Notes under the pieces: model-generated
What the model saw: the letters and a program-made list of their open reading frames with translations, nothing else
Databases searched by the model: none
Told to the model about the DNA's origin: nothing
Shown: positions 34,816 to 47,702 of the stretch, in pieces
Position numbering within the stretch: position 1 is the first letter of the stretch
How the letters are laid out: each line of letters starts with the position of its first letter
Position numbers and translations under genes: made by a program
NCBI RefSeq assembly: GCF_000208745.1
Contig: NC_030854.1
Span: 23,943,467 to 24,007,466 of the forward strand
DNA length: 64,000 nt
From: Theobroma cacao
Taxonomy: Eukaryota > Streptophyta > Magnoliopsida > Malvales > Malvaceae
Direction of reading: 5' to 3'

Positions 34816-36341
34816 TGATAACTCTCTACTATAGAGTTATTTGGACTTAATTTGATAGTAATTTAGCTTAGTTCTTGTAGTAATGTATAGAAATTAGTAG
34901 GTTTTTTTTAATTATTTTAAATTAGTTTATTTAGGTGAGTCAATCTAATCATAATTAATTTTATGCTTAATTTGGTGTTAGTGTGGTTAAGATAGGTTGT
35001 TTTTGATTTATTTGTGCTTTTGTACGTGTTTGATGAAAGAAGAATTTTTGTAAAAGAATGAGAGCAATTTCAAGATCTAGACTTCCACTGCACATATTTT
35101 GGTATTTTGGCCGTAACTCTTTCTAAAGAGCTTCAAATGAAACTATTCTTTGACCATTGAAAAGATAAGAGAAAATTCTAGAACTTTTATGCTTACCACT
35201 TCACCTAGTTCAGCCTAGAAAATGGTCAAAAATCTTGTTAAGGTTGACATATTGCAGTAGTCCTAGAGCAATTACAATTTCTGTTAGTTAATTGGACAAA
35301 GTTACGACTCACATAATCTAATGAGGAAATCCCAGCTTAAATTGACTTTTTTTTTTCACCCAATTTGGCCTAACTTCAAAGCCTATAAAAGTAACTTTTC
35401 ATAGGAGAAAAAGGGAGAACGAAAAACACGAGAACAAAAAACACCAGATTGAAACCTAAGAGTGAAGCTGCAAAGTCATTGAAGTTGAGAAGATTTTGAA
35501 GGATTCAAGAAGACTTGGAAGATCAAGATTATAATTCTTGAGTTTATTCTTTTTAATTATTCTTTTATTTTCTTAGTTTGTTTTTATTGTTTAAACTTTA
35601 TTTAATAATAATGTGTGACTTAATGGGAACTAAATTGTTAATCTAAGATTATGATTGAACTCAATATGTAGTCTAAATTATTTATCTTTCTTTTACTTAT
35701 GTTTGATAGATTTAATTTGTTTATTTTATTCTGTTCTTAATGCTTCTAGTTGACTAGCCACTAATTAGATTGAATTGGAAACCTAGGTTAAACATTAACA
35801 AAGAAGATTTAGGTAGACTTTGAATAGAATAGCGTATGATCGAATACACTTAGTTGATTAGGTGGTTTGATTTGCATATAGGATAGACATACACCTATAA
35901 GCCATATGTAGCCAATATTAGAGCACAAACTTAATGAATCTTTCTATAATAATATTTGTATAGACATATAGTAAATTAATTGGGAGGAGTATTTTTATGA
36001 GAAACTCGACGGAGACCTGTATATAATTTAGGACTCTAGGTTAGCAACTTAATCTATTAAACTGAGTTAAGAGAGAGATAATATTCAAATGAAGTATTGA
36101 GGATATCATAATCTTAGGTCTGGTAATCACTAGAAGTTAATAATTTTGTTAAGATATTAGTTTTAGTTTTTTAGTTTATTAGTTTTAAATTTTAATTTAA
36201 TTGTTTAGATAAAATTAGGGTGTGTTAATTTTAATAGTTAACAGTAAAGATTAATTCAATTCTCTGTGGGATCGATACTCTACTCATCTCTATATCATCT
36301 TTGCAATACCTACACTTGTGTGGGTAGAAAATTAAACAACA
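34816..36341 (+). mobile_element. Solo LTR, gypsy-like (Athila/Tat style), 1.53 kb
   Basis: Starts TGATAACTCTCTACTATAG and ends ATTAAACAACA, flanked by a perfect 5-bp duplication CTACT (34811-34815 and 36342-36346). Near its 3' end is the phrase GTGGGATCGATACTCTACTC, then ACACTTGTGTGGGT, common in plant Tat/Athila LTR ends, so it lies in plus orientation. No internal domains are present. It inserted into the pararetrovirus 3' region, so it is younger than the viral integration. Confidence 0.88.
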
Positions 36342-36346
36342 CTACT

Positions 36347-37403
36347 CTCTCCTTTCAGTTAGTTTTGAGTATGAATCCACTACTTAGACCTAATAAGCAA
36401 TGACATGAGTCATATGCTCTATAGTTGCCATTTTAGTGGATCTTTGCATCAGAAATCTCATGGATTTGTTTTATTGACCACCGCTCAGTGCCATTGTATA
36501 GAATTAACGCCGAAGGTCAGTACCTCGTGGGTTCGTCACTATAGCACGACGGCGTGGTTTTCGTGTTCCTCTTACCCTAAACACATCATAAGGCTCGCAA
36601 AGGTTTGAGTTTGAGTTGAGCCAAGAGGGCATGAGTAGGCTATAACCGCATTTGAGGCTATGCTTAGTGCCTTCGATATAAGTGCTCAAATCCCAATGCT
36701 TAGTGCTATGGACTACAGACTCCAAGTGAGTACTTAGGCTCTTGGCGTAGACACGAAAATTAAAATAATTTTCATTGATATTTAATTTTTTTCAAGTTAT
36801 CTCATTTTACACTCAAACAAAATACTGGATAATGTATCTTGGACAAATTAGCAGCTCTTTAAAATAAAATAATGAATGATGCTCTTCAGTTCCACAAAAT
36901 GTGATAGAAAGCGAGAAGGTAAAATTACATGAATATAATTTTTTTTTCAATTTAATTTGTCGAATGTCCAAGGATTTTTCATTTTTTGTTTTTACTTTCC
37001 CTGCTTTCATTCATGCTTTGGACTGTTAATTTTTCTTTTTCAAATTATATATAATCCAATTTAAAATTTATAAAATTTGACATAATCAAACCCAAGCTCC
37101 ACCTTTGATCCTAATGCAAATATCTTGCAACTTATAAAGGAACCACTTCAATGAGATTGAGATTGCTCCATCACTCGTATCCTCTGTGAAGCAACAGATG
37201 TGTCAATTGGATGGTAATAAATCATGATGATCTTTCCTTAATATTACACATTTTTTATGTTTCTCCACCTAGTATTATTTCTAGTTTATTTGCAGACAAG
37301 TCAGGCATATCAAAACCTAGGATCATGTAACGTTGATTTTTCCTTCTGAATAATATCTATTTTCCTTAATAAAAAGAACCCTTAATATAATTCCTTGTTA
37401 TGT
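36347..37403. other. No gene seen
   Basis: 36347-36740 is less AT-rich than its surroundings and may be the remaining pararetrovirus leader or another repeat. 36741-37403 is AT-rich 3' flank of the SSL gene. The short overlapping frames at 36405-36725 show no known motif. Confidence 0.45.
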
Positions 37404-37962
37404 TTATATCCTATACATACCAACAAAAGGCGTGTCAATTGATCCAATCCATAAATTCCCATCCTTCTCATGCACTTCACTGATTTTGTTTCCATTTTTA
37501 TCTTCAATCGTTTCTAAAATCTCACCATCCTCACTTAACGTCATTGCCAATCCACTCCCTCTGTACTTTGACAAAACTAAATAAGCTTTCGTAACGTCAA
37601 TAGGCAACCTAACCAAAGCATTTCCCAGTCGAGGAAATGAGAGAATCCAAGCTAAAATCTTGTCTCTTCTTGAATGCATGGCCACCCAAAATCCTCCTCT
37701 GGGGCTTCGTTTGATGTTGTCTGGGAATCCTGGGAGTTGTGCAAAAGTTTCCAGAGTTTCAGCTTTTGATGTGTTCAGCCAGTACCTTAGGATTCTGCAC
37801 TTGGTGGTTTCGGCAAAGACAAGAAAGCTGCCACCGTTGCTTAATGCCACTCCATTGGGGAATGAAAGATTGTTTAAAACAACACGTACTTGCTTGCTTT
37901 CTTGTTCATATTTCATCAACCTTCCCGTTTTATCCCCGTTTAGTATTATGGAGATAAAATTC
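37404..37962 (-). pseudogene. SSL exon 3 (intact frame)
   Basis: Opens after TTTTGCAG. The frame reads on from the split arginine codon into FISIILNGDKTGRLMKY, then LSFPNGVALS, AQLPGFPDNI, SPRGGFWVAM and a C-terminal DGNLWIGSIDTPFVGMYRI before the stop. GFPDNI and the SFPNG motif are hallmarks of the family. No lesion is visible. The + strand frames at 37660-38007 are shadows. Confidence 0.92.
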
Positions 37963-39319
37963 CTGCAAAACAGTACCACTTTAAAACAAGTTAATAGTTA
38001 TAATTAAAAATAATAAAAAAGAAGTGAGAATTTGAAACATATATAAATTACATGAAGGAAATGGGAAAAAGTCTTTTCAGATGTCCTCAAAGAAGATTAA
38101 GCAATATTGCGATAAAATGTCCATTAATAAGTAATAACTATATTATACCACACCAATTAAAACAAAAAAAAAAAAATTAAAGTCAAGCTTGGGATGATGT
38201 CTGCATTGAATATAGTAATCTCATTTCCTTTGTTCTTCTAAAGGCGTTGAAAAGATTTTCCTGGTTCTTTACAGCATGGCTTTGCTTCTTCAAAGACTTA
38301 ATTAGAACATTGAATATTGTTTAAGAAATGCTTTTAAAATTATATATCATAGATTCCCAACACCCCAAATTGTGCTGTGAAATAAAAAGGAGTTGATTAC
38401 TAACCAACCTTAGCGTCTAAACTTGCATGGTTGAATTAACAATTGGAAGAAACTGTTATATTTTCAATCACTATCAGTTTCTTCATAACTAAAGTGGCTT
38501 ATTTTGAAAGAGTTGTAACAAAGCATCAATAGCGTTGAAGAACAAAAATTTTTTGTTATAAATTTCTTTGGAAACTAGTTCATTTAGAATTTCATTTCGC
38601 AGACTTTTTGAGTAATTGAAAGTTTTGCTCACGCATTCCTCAACCATTTCTAGTTGGAAGAGTTTTCTATAATTGTGTAAAGTAGCCATTAAGACATGCA
38701 AATGACAATTTCAATGATGATAAAGTTCTACAATGACCAATCATAATATTTTCTCCACATTAAATCAAGGTACTTGCATTTCCAAATATAATATAACCTC
38801 CAAGTTTATTAGCTTGCATTGCAGATTTTATTTCTAAGAGTTTCTATCAATCTACTTTTATTCCATTTTAGAGATAGACAGATTCAATTATAGATTCCAT
38901 AAGTCTGTGTCTCTTAGCTTACATTTTGATTTATTTATGTTCTTTTTCTTGAAAGTGTCATTTATGAATACCTAGACATTCAAAATTCGGACAAAAACAT
39001 TTTTCATTGTTGATGCTATTTTTGGCATTTCTAATATGTCTTTTGTTTTCTTTCACTTCAAAAACTCATTAAATTAAACATGTGATCAATTCACTGATAT
39101 CAAACAAGATATTAGTTTTGGACGTCGCATCTTGTATAAGACAACCCATGTTTTAAGTCAATAGCTTAAAAATTCTAGTAATTTCTCATAAGCAAAAGTT
39201 TCTATTCTATATTCGGTTTTTAGGAGATCCAATTGAACTTGTTTAGTTTACAAGTTGTTCAGTTATTTTTTAAATTTTGACTGATTTTATTGACTTTAAT
39301 ATAAAATTCAATTTAGAGC

Positions 39320-40235
39320 CTGTTTGACTTAGTTTTTTTTTTTTTTTTAGCTTAAAAGCTATTAAAAGCTTTTATGAAAAATAATAACTTTTAAAAAAGC
39401 TAAAATTGTTTGGTGAAGTTACTTTTATAAGCTTTATTTTATAGATAAGTTGTTTTGCAAAACAATTTATATAAGTTTTAATTTTAATTAAAATTACCAT
39501 AAAGGGTATTCATGCCATCTTCAATTACCTAATAAACTAAAACCATACAAGTCTACTTCAAGCTTATATACGATTTCAAATATTAAAATAAAAAAAAACT
39601 ATAAAAAGATTGAACATCTCTTAAACTTGTATAATAATAATAATATTATATTTTTATTGATCTAGCAAGCAATCGGACCATGATACTTCAATTTTCAGAA
39701 AGAAGAGAAAAAGAGGGAANNNNNNNNNNNNNNNNNNNNNNTCTTTTTTTTTTTTAATAGTCTTTCTCAAGAGAGGTAGAGGAGAAGGAGATTGCGGTTT
39801 GCGTTGGAGAAAGGTGATTTGTAGAGAGAGGGAGAGGAAAGGATCTTTGTAAAAACAAAAAAATCTCAAATTTTGCTATTATATTGCTGGGTCTTCTTTT
39901 TTTTTTCTTTATTTTTCTAGTAGTATTTGCAAAGAGAGATAGAGAAGGGGGAGATTGCGATTTGCATTGGAGAAGGGTGATTTGCAAAGGAAAGAAGAGG
40001 AGAAAGAGATAATTAAAATAGGGGTATTTCCTAAAAAGCTAGCGTTGTTTTTTTTTTTTTTAAAGGAAAAGCTCCACTCTAGAGCTTTTCTTTAAACTCT
40101 TTTTTTTAAAATTTTATTCTTTAAAAAAATTGTTTTTTTTAAAGAGCTTCTCAAAATCTTGTTTGACCTGACTTTTACTTTTAAGAGGTATATAAGCTGA
40201 AAAAAGTCAAGCCAAATAAGCACTTATTCAATTTT
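39320..40235. mobile_element. Possible hAT-like MITE with internal duplication
   Basis: The left end GCCTGTTTGACTTAGTTTTT and the inverted right end GCTTATTTGGCTTGACTTTT pair imperfectly, in the style of hAT miniature elements. Inside, a purine-rich unit (AGAGGAGAAGGAGATTGCG.TTGC.TTGGAGAA) occurs twice, near 39775 and 39940. I see no clean 8-bp target duplication. A 22-N gap (39720-39741) lies within. Confidence 0.45.
39720..39741. other. Assembly gap, 22 N
   Basis: Run of N next to a T-rich tract in SSL intron 2. Confidence 1.
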
Positions 40236-40516
40236 TGATTTTTTTAAATCTAATCGATCGTTGCAATAACCTTATCTAGTAGGATAGTAAAAAATTGAAC
40301 AAAATAATCTTACTTTTTCAAAATATATATCACAGAGTGAAGTTGTAAACTTAATTATATTAATCTAGTGTGACTTTTCTCAAAATATACCAAAATATTG
40401 TGGCTTTCTACAAATGTAAACACTCAATTGTCTCTATCTATAAAGGACAAACAATTATAAGATCACTTGTATAAATAAAATGTTAGCAAATAGCAAAAAA
40501 GTTTTTGTGAAAGTAC

Positions 40517-40782
40517 CTCATTTGATGAAAAGAACTGCTGTCAGTGAAATAAATGGATCCATCGAATTGGTTGATGTCCAAACCATTGGTGAATAACAAA
40601 GGGTGCCTTGAGCATGCGTTGCAATGCTAGTTGCCAAGCCACCTTCAGGGCCAACTTTTAGTAGCCCCATGTAAGCATCGACAATGTAAAGCTCATTAGT
40701 GACTTCATTGAAACAGATGCCAAGTGGACGCCTACAAATGTGCTCTGTTAGTTGATGATCATGTTGCCCTTCACACCCTTTT
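40517..40782 (-). pseudogene. SSL exon 2 with a frameshift
   Basis: Starts after TTGAGCAG and reads KGCEGQHDHQLTEHICRRPL, GICFNEVTNELYIVDAYMGL and LKVGPEGGLATSIATHAQGT, all canonical for the family. After that the frame is off by one: the family's FTNGLDINQFDGSIYFTDSS continuation is present in the next frame. One base is missing from a C run on the minus strand (GGG on + at 40601-40603). The exon ends CAAATGAG|GTACTT. Confidence 0.9.
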
Positions 40783-41387
40783 CTGCTCAAAGTAGTCACT
40801 CATGTTAAAATTATCTATGAGCTCCCTAATTTCTTTATTCGTTTAAATTTTTTATTTTTTTTCCTTTAGAAAAATTTTATATTGTCTAATTTCATAAATA
40901 AATTCCACACATAAATTCTCTACACCTAATGGTGATTTTTTTTTGGCAAATGCGATTGTGAGTTTTTTCTTTTTGAATAACAAGAGAATTTTATAAATTG
41001 CTTAGCATAATAGTGCCATTACAAAGCAAGGAATCTAGAGAGGTATCATATGCCTTCCCAAGAAATTAATCTACAACTTCAAAAAGGAGGTATCAACCCC
41101 TGTAAATTACACATTCATAAGTAGCAGTATGTTGCACAAACAACATAGACAAATGTCATCATAAAACCTTGGCCTAAGGACAAATAATACAACAACATCT
41201 CCCAACAACCAATCACAACTTTGCTTACAATTGAAAGCCAGAATGACAACAACTTTAAACAACCAGTTGCAGCTAAGCTTACAATAGAAGTGGCCAAAAA
41301 CATAAAACAGGAAATCATAGTTTTCGTAGCATAAACTCAATCCAATCAGAAAGGATCCATGAACCAGTAATTGTGAAGGGAGAAATA

Positions 41388-42776
41388 TGTTGACTCTATA
41401 TGTTTTTAATGATAACAAAACATTCCTCATTCATTAATGTCTAACTTTACTATTTAAATGTGCAAGATTTAATTTTATACCCATAACAAAGTTGTTAATT
41501 AAAGGCAAGTGAAGGAGCTTGCTAAGTTTAATGAAGAGTTAATCAATTAAGAAGGAAAGAGCAAGTAATGAACAAAAACAGAACCTTAGTAACTAATTAT
41601 CAAGGGACCTTAATCAGCTAAGCAATAGCTGTGTGATAAGCTGAAGCAAAATAGAAAAATGCTAATCGGTTAAGAGGTCTGGTTAATCGATTAGAGCATA
41701 AGGTCCATGTATCTTCAAGCCCCCAAAAACAAGTTTGAAAATATTGTGATTGTTAAAGGGAGACAAAATAAAGAAGTTCAAAATTCGAAAATCTTCTAGT
41801 CGATTAAAGCTAATTTTAATCAGTTATGGCTAAAGGAAGTAAAGCCTCAATCTGTTAAGGGAGGTGTTGACCAATTAGAGGAAGACTGCTGTGTAGAAAA
41901 GTGAAAACAGAAAATTTGTAATCAGTTAGAGCTTGCTGTAACCAATTAGAGGAAGTCTATTGAAGAAAAGGAGTTTAAAGGTAGAAAACTTTTAATCAGT
42001 TAAAGCATTTTGTAATCGGTTAGAGTAGAGAACACAGCAACAGGATAGTACAAGGTGAAAAAGCTGCAATCGGTTAGAGTTGCCTTTAACTAGTTAGTCA
42101 AAGTTTGTCTCCCTTTTTGAATTTAAAAATTAAAAGACAAAAATAACGGCTATAAGTCCATCAGAGTTGTTCTTAATGGCTAAAAACTATCTCCAACAAA
42201 AAATTTGACTCCCCAAGTATAAAAGGAAGCTCCAATGGTAAAAGAAAAAAGAGAGTTAAGGAATTGAGAAGAAAAGAGCTACTTTGAGCAAAAAGCCAAA
42301 TATTCTTCGTAAAAAACATTTGTCTTGCATTCCATATCCAGAAAAAGTGCTTGAGCTTGATTGTAATCTATCCAGACTTATAAAGGTACTAAGTTGTACT
42401 TCTTTTTCTTTTTTTCTTGGGAAATTAGAGTGTGGGAAGCACTCTAAGGCTTGTTGTAAGGGATTAAAGCTTAGGTTAAAAGCTCACTTTATAAAAACTT
42501 GGTGGAAGCTGTTAATTCCACTGGTTTAGTGAAGTTGGAGTGAAAATCCTTGATTGAGATATCAAGGTAATGGATGTAGGTCAAGGGGGTTGAACCACTA
42601 TAAATACTCTTGCATTGTCCACTTCTCTTTACCCTTCCTTACTTGGTGTCCTTTAATTTTAACAAGTTTTAGTCCTTCCCTTCATCTAGTTGATTAAGTA
42701 CTCTTCAAGATATAAAAAGCTGAGCAAAAAATTTTTAGTGCTATTCACCCCTTCTAGCACTCAAATGAGACCAACA
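41388..42776 (+). mobile_element. Solo LTR, Copia-like (copy 2)
   Basis: TGTTGACTC...GACCAACA, 1389 bp. Flanking pentamers are AAATA and AGATA. It is equivalent to 210-1601. The short frame at 42284-42529 is inside the LTR. Confidence 0.72.
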
Positions 42777-43388
42777 AGATAACATTAGCAATAAAATCCA
42801 ACATATAGGAAAATTGACGAGCATTAAAAAATGGATGAAAAATACCCTTGCTTGATGACCCAACTTTGGTAAGCCTGTCAGTTAGATGGTTAGATTCTTT
42901 GCTAATATGGGTGAAGGTGATCTGCTTAATGTTCGCTTTAAGAACCTCAATGTATTGTAAATATTCCTCATGCACCAGGTGATAGGGCTAAGATTCAAAA
43001 CCCAACTAATAGCATTCTTGGAATCACTTTCAATGATGAAAGAATAAGAAGCCCATGGTGATGAGAGGAACAAAGAAAGGCCTTCTTTACTAGCAAAGAA
43101 CTCAACATAGTTGGAGTCCTTTATACCTATGGGAAAGGAGAAGACTCCTTTAATGAAACCTTCATAATTTCTAACAACACCTCCTATTCTAACATGGCTT
43201 AGCTTACTGAGGGTAAAATCGTTGATGTTAAGCTTATAGGAACCTAGAGAAGGCCTTTTCCATTTAGTTCTATGCTTTAACTTATACTTCCTTATTTTAC
43301 AAGTGATTTTACTTGGTTCCAAAAGGAAGTGAGAAGCAAGGATATGGTTCACAAACCACTTCCTTTTGCACCAATAAGCCAATCTCAT
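42777..43388 (-). pseudogene. LINE RNase H domain remnant (copy 2)
   Basis: A 168-codon minus-strand frame (43388-42882) covers the first part of the domain, with GGVVRNYEGFIKGVFSFPIG and the FFASKEGLSLFL and ESDSKNAISWVLN segments. The latter two carry the E and D expected of RNase H. A second frame (42975-42754) carries the C-terminal FTHISKESNHLTD part and then runs into the LTR. It is better preserved than copy 1. Confidence 0.8.
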
Positions 43389-44874
43389 GAGAATAATGTT
43401 CAGAAGCTAATCAAAGTCAAGGTGCTAACTTAGGAAGAGAATTTCATTTCTGTTGCCATATAGACTATATGGTGGAAAAAAAAACATTTTCCAAATGTCT
43501 GAAGGGTGCTAGTGAGGATTATTATGCTACTAGGCTATGAAGAAGGAGGTGGCTTCACTTGGATGTACCTAATTCAGACTCTAGAGACTATAATTGTTCA
43601 TCCAAAGCTCCCAAGAAATAAATCAAGTGAAAAAAATAAGATGATTGGAGGTCTCAGGCTTAACACCACATAGGGTGCATTCAATGGCACTGAAGTCAAG
43701 AATTCCCCTTTTAAAGAGCTCATGCTTGACAAAAAGTTTACCCAAAAAGACTTGCCACATAAAGACCTTGACTTTAGGAAAGACGAGTCTAGTCCACAAC
43801 TGTTTTTGAACTATTTGTGATTCTCATGTGTCATGTTGGTGAGTCTTGATGAATAAGGATAGAGTGTATCCACCATTAAGAGATTTTTTCCAAATAGCTT
43901 TGTCAGTGTCAAAAGGGTGCAATTGTATACTATTGATAATGCCTATGAAATTATTCTATTGTCATCATTCCAACTAAAAGGACTAAGCCTTACATTTGAT
44001 ACACCATTTTCAATGATTGGCATTTCATGAGCAAAAATCAACAACCACACTTGTGTTATTGGTGGCTAATACATAGAGTTTTGGGAATCTATGGGAGAGG
44101 GGCTAATCATCAAGTCGTGGATCCATCCAAAATTGAATGTAGTGTTTATTTCCAAGAAGATAGTCGAGAATAGTGGTTATTATGTTATGGAAAGTGTCAA
44201 AAGGATAGAGAGGGCAAACAATGTTCCTCCAAAAAAATGATGTTTTATTTGAGGGGGCTAATAGAAAGAGGATTTAAGGATTCATATCATTCTTAGCAGA
44301 AACCATCTTTCTACATAGGTTTTAAGGTTGGTTTGCAAAGCACTAGAGCCAATTATTATGGAGAGATCTATTTTTAAACCCCAAAATAATGATGCTAAAA
44401 CCCCCAAATCTTTGGCTTTGGTGACAAAAGACCAATTAACATGGTGCATTTTTTTTTCTTTACATCCAGACTAGAGAAAGTCTCCCTGAATTTTCTCTAG
44501 CTTATTCTTCCCTTCCACTAGAATCTTAAAAATGCAATAGATAGTATCATGAGAGGCTCTCCATAATTAACCTTATGAGGATAAGTCTTCCACCCATTAA
44601 GAGATAGTGCCTTTTCTAACCAACCAACCTTTAATGGCAATGTTTGATAACTAGTTGCCACAGAGATAAAGAGCTAGTAACTGTACCCAAAGGGAGGCTA
44701 AGGTAGCTGGTAGTAAGATTGTTGATCTTAGAATCCAAATAAGTGGCCCATGACTAAAGATCATGATGTGGAACGTTGATGTCGAGAAAGCTACTTTTAG
44801 CAAAGTTGATTTTGAGTTTGAAAATGGCTTGAAAACCCTTGAGAATTTTTCTCACATTTTTAAGATGCTCGAAA

Positions 44875-45129
44875 TCAGATTGGCATAAGGCCAGTGTGAA
44901 TACTCAAGCTTTCAAAAATATTTGAAGAGCTCGCCTTGTGGCACAAAAAGCTTAAAGATTTCACAACAATATTACATAGCATGGGAGAAAGGGGATAACC
45001 TTGTCTTAAACCCTTTTGCATGTGAAATTGTGGTGTGGAGAAATCATTAAGGAGAAGTGAAATGGAAGCTATGGATATGCAGTGATAAATCCATTCACAC
45101 CATCTATTGTCAAACCCCATAAGGTTCAT
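44875..45129 (-). pseudogene. LINE reverse transcriptase core fragment (copy 2)
   Basis: The open frame covers LMGFDNRWCEWIYHCIS, then QKGLRQGYPLSPMLCNIVV, the L1 RT block that precedes the F.DD catalytic motif. The catalytic segment itself is in broken sequence toward 44600 and I could not identify it. Confidence 0.82.
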
Positions 45130-46138
45130 TATAAAGATAAGGAAATCCCAATCAATGTAAATGAAAGCCTGTTCGAAGTTAACTTTGAAAAAAATACCAC
45201 TTCGTCGATTTTTCTTAATAGAGTTGATAAGTTCATTACCGATGAAAAAGTTGTCAAGAATTTATCTTTCCTTAACAAAACCAATTATGTCTCCCTAATG
45301 ACAATACTTGTGATCGTTTTAAGTCTATTTACAAGGAATTTTGCCAATATTTTATAGGCATTGTTCACCAAGCTAATGGGTTTGAGTCAGGATAAGATCG
45401 TGGCTCCCTTAGGACTAAAGTGATGAAGGAGGAATTTATATTCCTATTGAAAACACCATTTGTGTAAAAGTGATTAAAAAAAGACATGACGTTACCTTTG
45501 ATAATTGGCCAAAATTTTTTTGTCGAAGTCAATGTTGAAGCCATCAGGGTTAGGGGATTTGTTCCCATCATAGTCCTAGATGACATTCCATATTTTCTCT
45601 TCAAAAATTAGGATTTTCAAGGTGGCTTTCTAAAAGTCACTAATATTCGAAAATGAGTAGTAAAAGCCTTAAGTTTTAAGATAAAGCCTTTAGCTTAAGG
45701 TGCCTTAAAGTGATTGACCTCTTCAACTTGGATGTCTTTTGGTTTTTCAAGATTTGAACCATTAGCTATGATTTGCTGGGTATAATATTTTTCATCTTCA
45801 ATTGGAAATGATCAAGTGGAAAAATTTAGAATTTTGGTCACCATATTGAGCCTATTTAAGTTTGAAGTTATTAAACCATGATCTTTCTTCGTTTTTTTAA
45901 ATATCCCATAGCTTGAAGCGTGAATTGGCAAAGGAGGTTTTTTCTTATGTGAAAAATGGCCTTGTTTCAACTTCCTTCTTAATTTTGTTGATTTCATGTT
46001 CAAAAAAAGAGATTTGGCTTGTGTATTGGTTATAGTGGTCGAACTTTCACTTTTTTACTGCAAATTTGAAGGCTTTTTAGCTGACCAAAGAAACATGTTC
46101 TTATGTTGTTGCTATTAGAGATATCAAGCTAGGCCGCT

Positions 46139-46405
46139 TTAATAAGGGATAAGAATATTTTTTTCTTCCAACCAATGAAAGAAGAGTCTGAATAATGTTG
46201 GTCTTTGTAAAGTTTTCTCAATTTCAAGACTAACTAAATTGTGGTCGGAGAATGAACTTGGATGGCATTTTTGGATAATTGATGGGCATAGTAGAAGAAG
46301 CTTACTACTTATAAGGAATCTATCCAAATGACACTTGATAAAAGAGTCCCTATAGTCAGACCATGTATACAAACCACCCATCATTGGAAGGTTCGAGAGG
46401 TGCAT
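46139..46405 (-). pseudogene. LINE endonuclease C-terminal fragment (copy 2)
   Basis: Contains PMMGGLYTWSDYR, CHLDRFLIS and SDHNLVSLE, the catalytic SDH motif of L1 endonucleases. Only the last third of the domain is present. Confidence 0.82.
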
Positions 46406-47702
46406 ATCAGTGAGATGGTTTTTTTAAATGAACAGGCTAGACTATTGTGAGGTTGGTAAGCTTGGGTTTGAGCAAGTTTGAGCTTGGTTATGTTATGGGC
46501 TTTTAAAAATGAGTTAATAAGTATGCTATGGGTATGGGATTGAGAGTGACATAGGCTTGGTAGTTTAGTAAACCAATTTGGGTTAGAATTTGTGTAATGC
46601 CTTTTTGGGTAAATATTTGGGTTTGGGGGTTTTGAGTGTTAGACTTTGGGTTGTCTCCATGCATATTAGGAAAGACCTGGGTTGTAGGCGAGCTACTTTC
46701 ATGACTTCTAAGTCATTAGATAGTAGACTTATGGCTCGATACAGTCTGACATGGGCTATCCTATCTCCCAGATTGAGTGGGATTCTTGCCTTGATCAGGT
46801 GAGGAATAAATAGTGCCAATCGTGGGTTTAGGCGCAAGGTGGTGGGTGGTTTCAAGCAGAGAAATGGTGGTGGGTTGTAATGGTCATGGCAATAGTATGG
46901 TAGTGTGATATCATTTACTAGCCTTATTGTTACTGCCAAGTGACAGTTTCTTCCGTTGATCTTAGTAACAACAATGGGTGGGATAGTGATGTATTTTTTT
47001 TATCGAGAATAGGAGTTTTGAACCATTCAGTCTCTTTTTGTTCAGCAGATTATTATTCATTGAGATGAAAGAATCATATATACATATATATATATCCAAC
47101 TTTCTTGAAAGTAGCGATCGACTACAAGTTTAGGGGGAGGTTTTCAACCTTTAACCATATGAAGTATTCTTTTGTAGCAATGTATTCTTACTACGAAACA
47201 ATTTTTGTGAACCATAAGTCAAATCATACTTTGTAGTTCCTTATATAAGCATTTAGATCTTATCGATGGCAGAAAGTGATTAGAACAGTATTGCCTCCCA
47301 TGGGTCTAATCACATATTAAAACCCTTTAGAGGAAAATATCTATTACAAGGTTCGGTGGTCAACGTAGTTGATGAAGGTACCAACAACATTTCTTTTGAG
47401 CCAATCTGAGTTTTCAACGGTTGCCTCTATGACATGGTAAGATTATGGTTGTATGTTGTTTATGGTTTGAACTAAAGGTAGGTGGGGTTTACCTTTAAGA
47501 ACTTCTTTGTAAGTTCTTTCCTCCCTAAGGGACCTTGGGAGGGTTTTGATTTGGGGCCTGGCCTTTGGGTGGATGGTGCTGCATATTGGGTTAAGTGGCT
47601 TACTAGTAAGAGCTATTCTCTTTCCATCCTAGCTAATGCAGCTCTTTTCACTGATATGGGGAAACCATCAAGGATTGTGTCACTCCTTTATTAGATGGTG
47701 TT

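Larger units (their letters stand above)
37963..40516 (-). other. SSL intron 2
   Basis: GT...AG intron of about 2.55 kb. It contains a hAT-like non-autonomous element (39320-40235) and a 22-N gap. The 70-codon frame at 38489-38701 has no recognisable motif. Confidence 0.75.

Noticed and set aside
37404..40782. Reading the SSL gene as a true strictosidine synthase for alkaloid synthesis
   Set aside because: The sequence only supports family membership; most plant family members lack that activity and this copy is broken.
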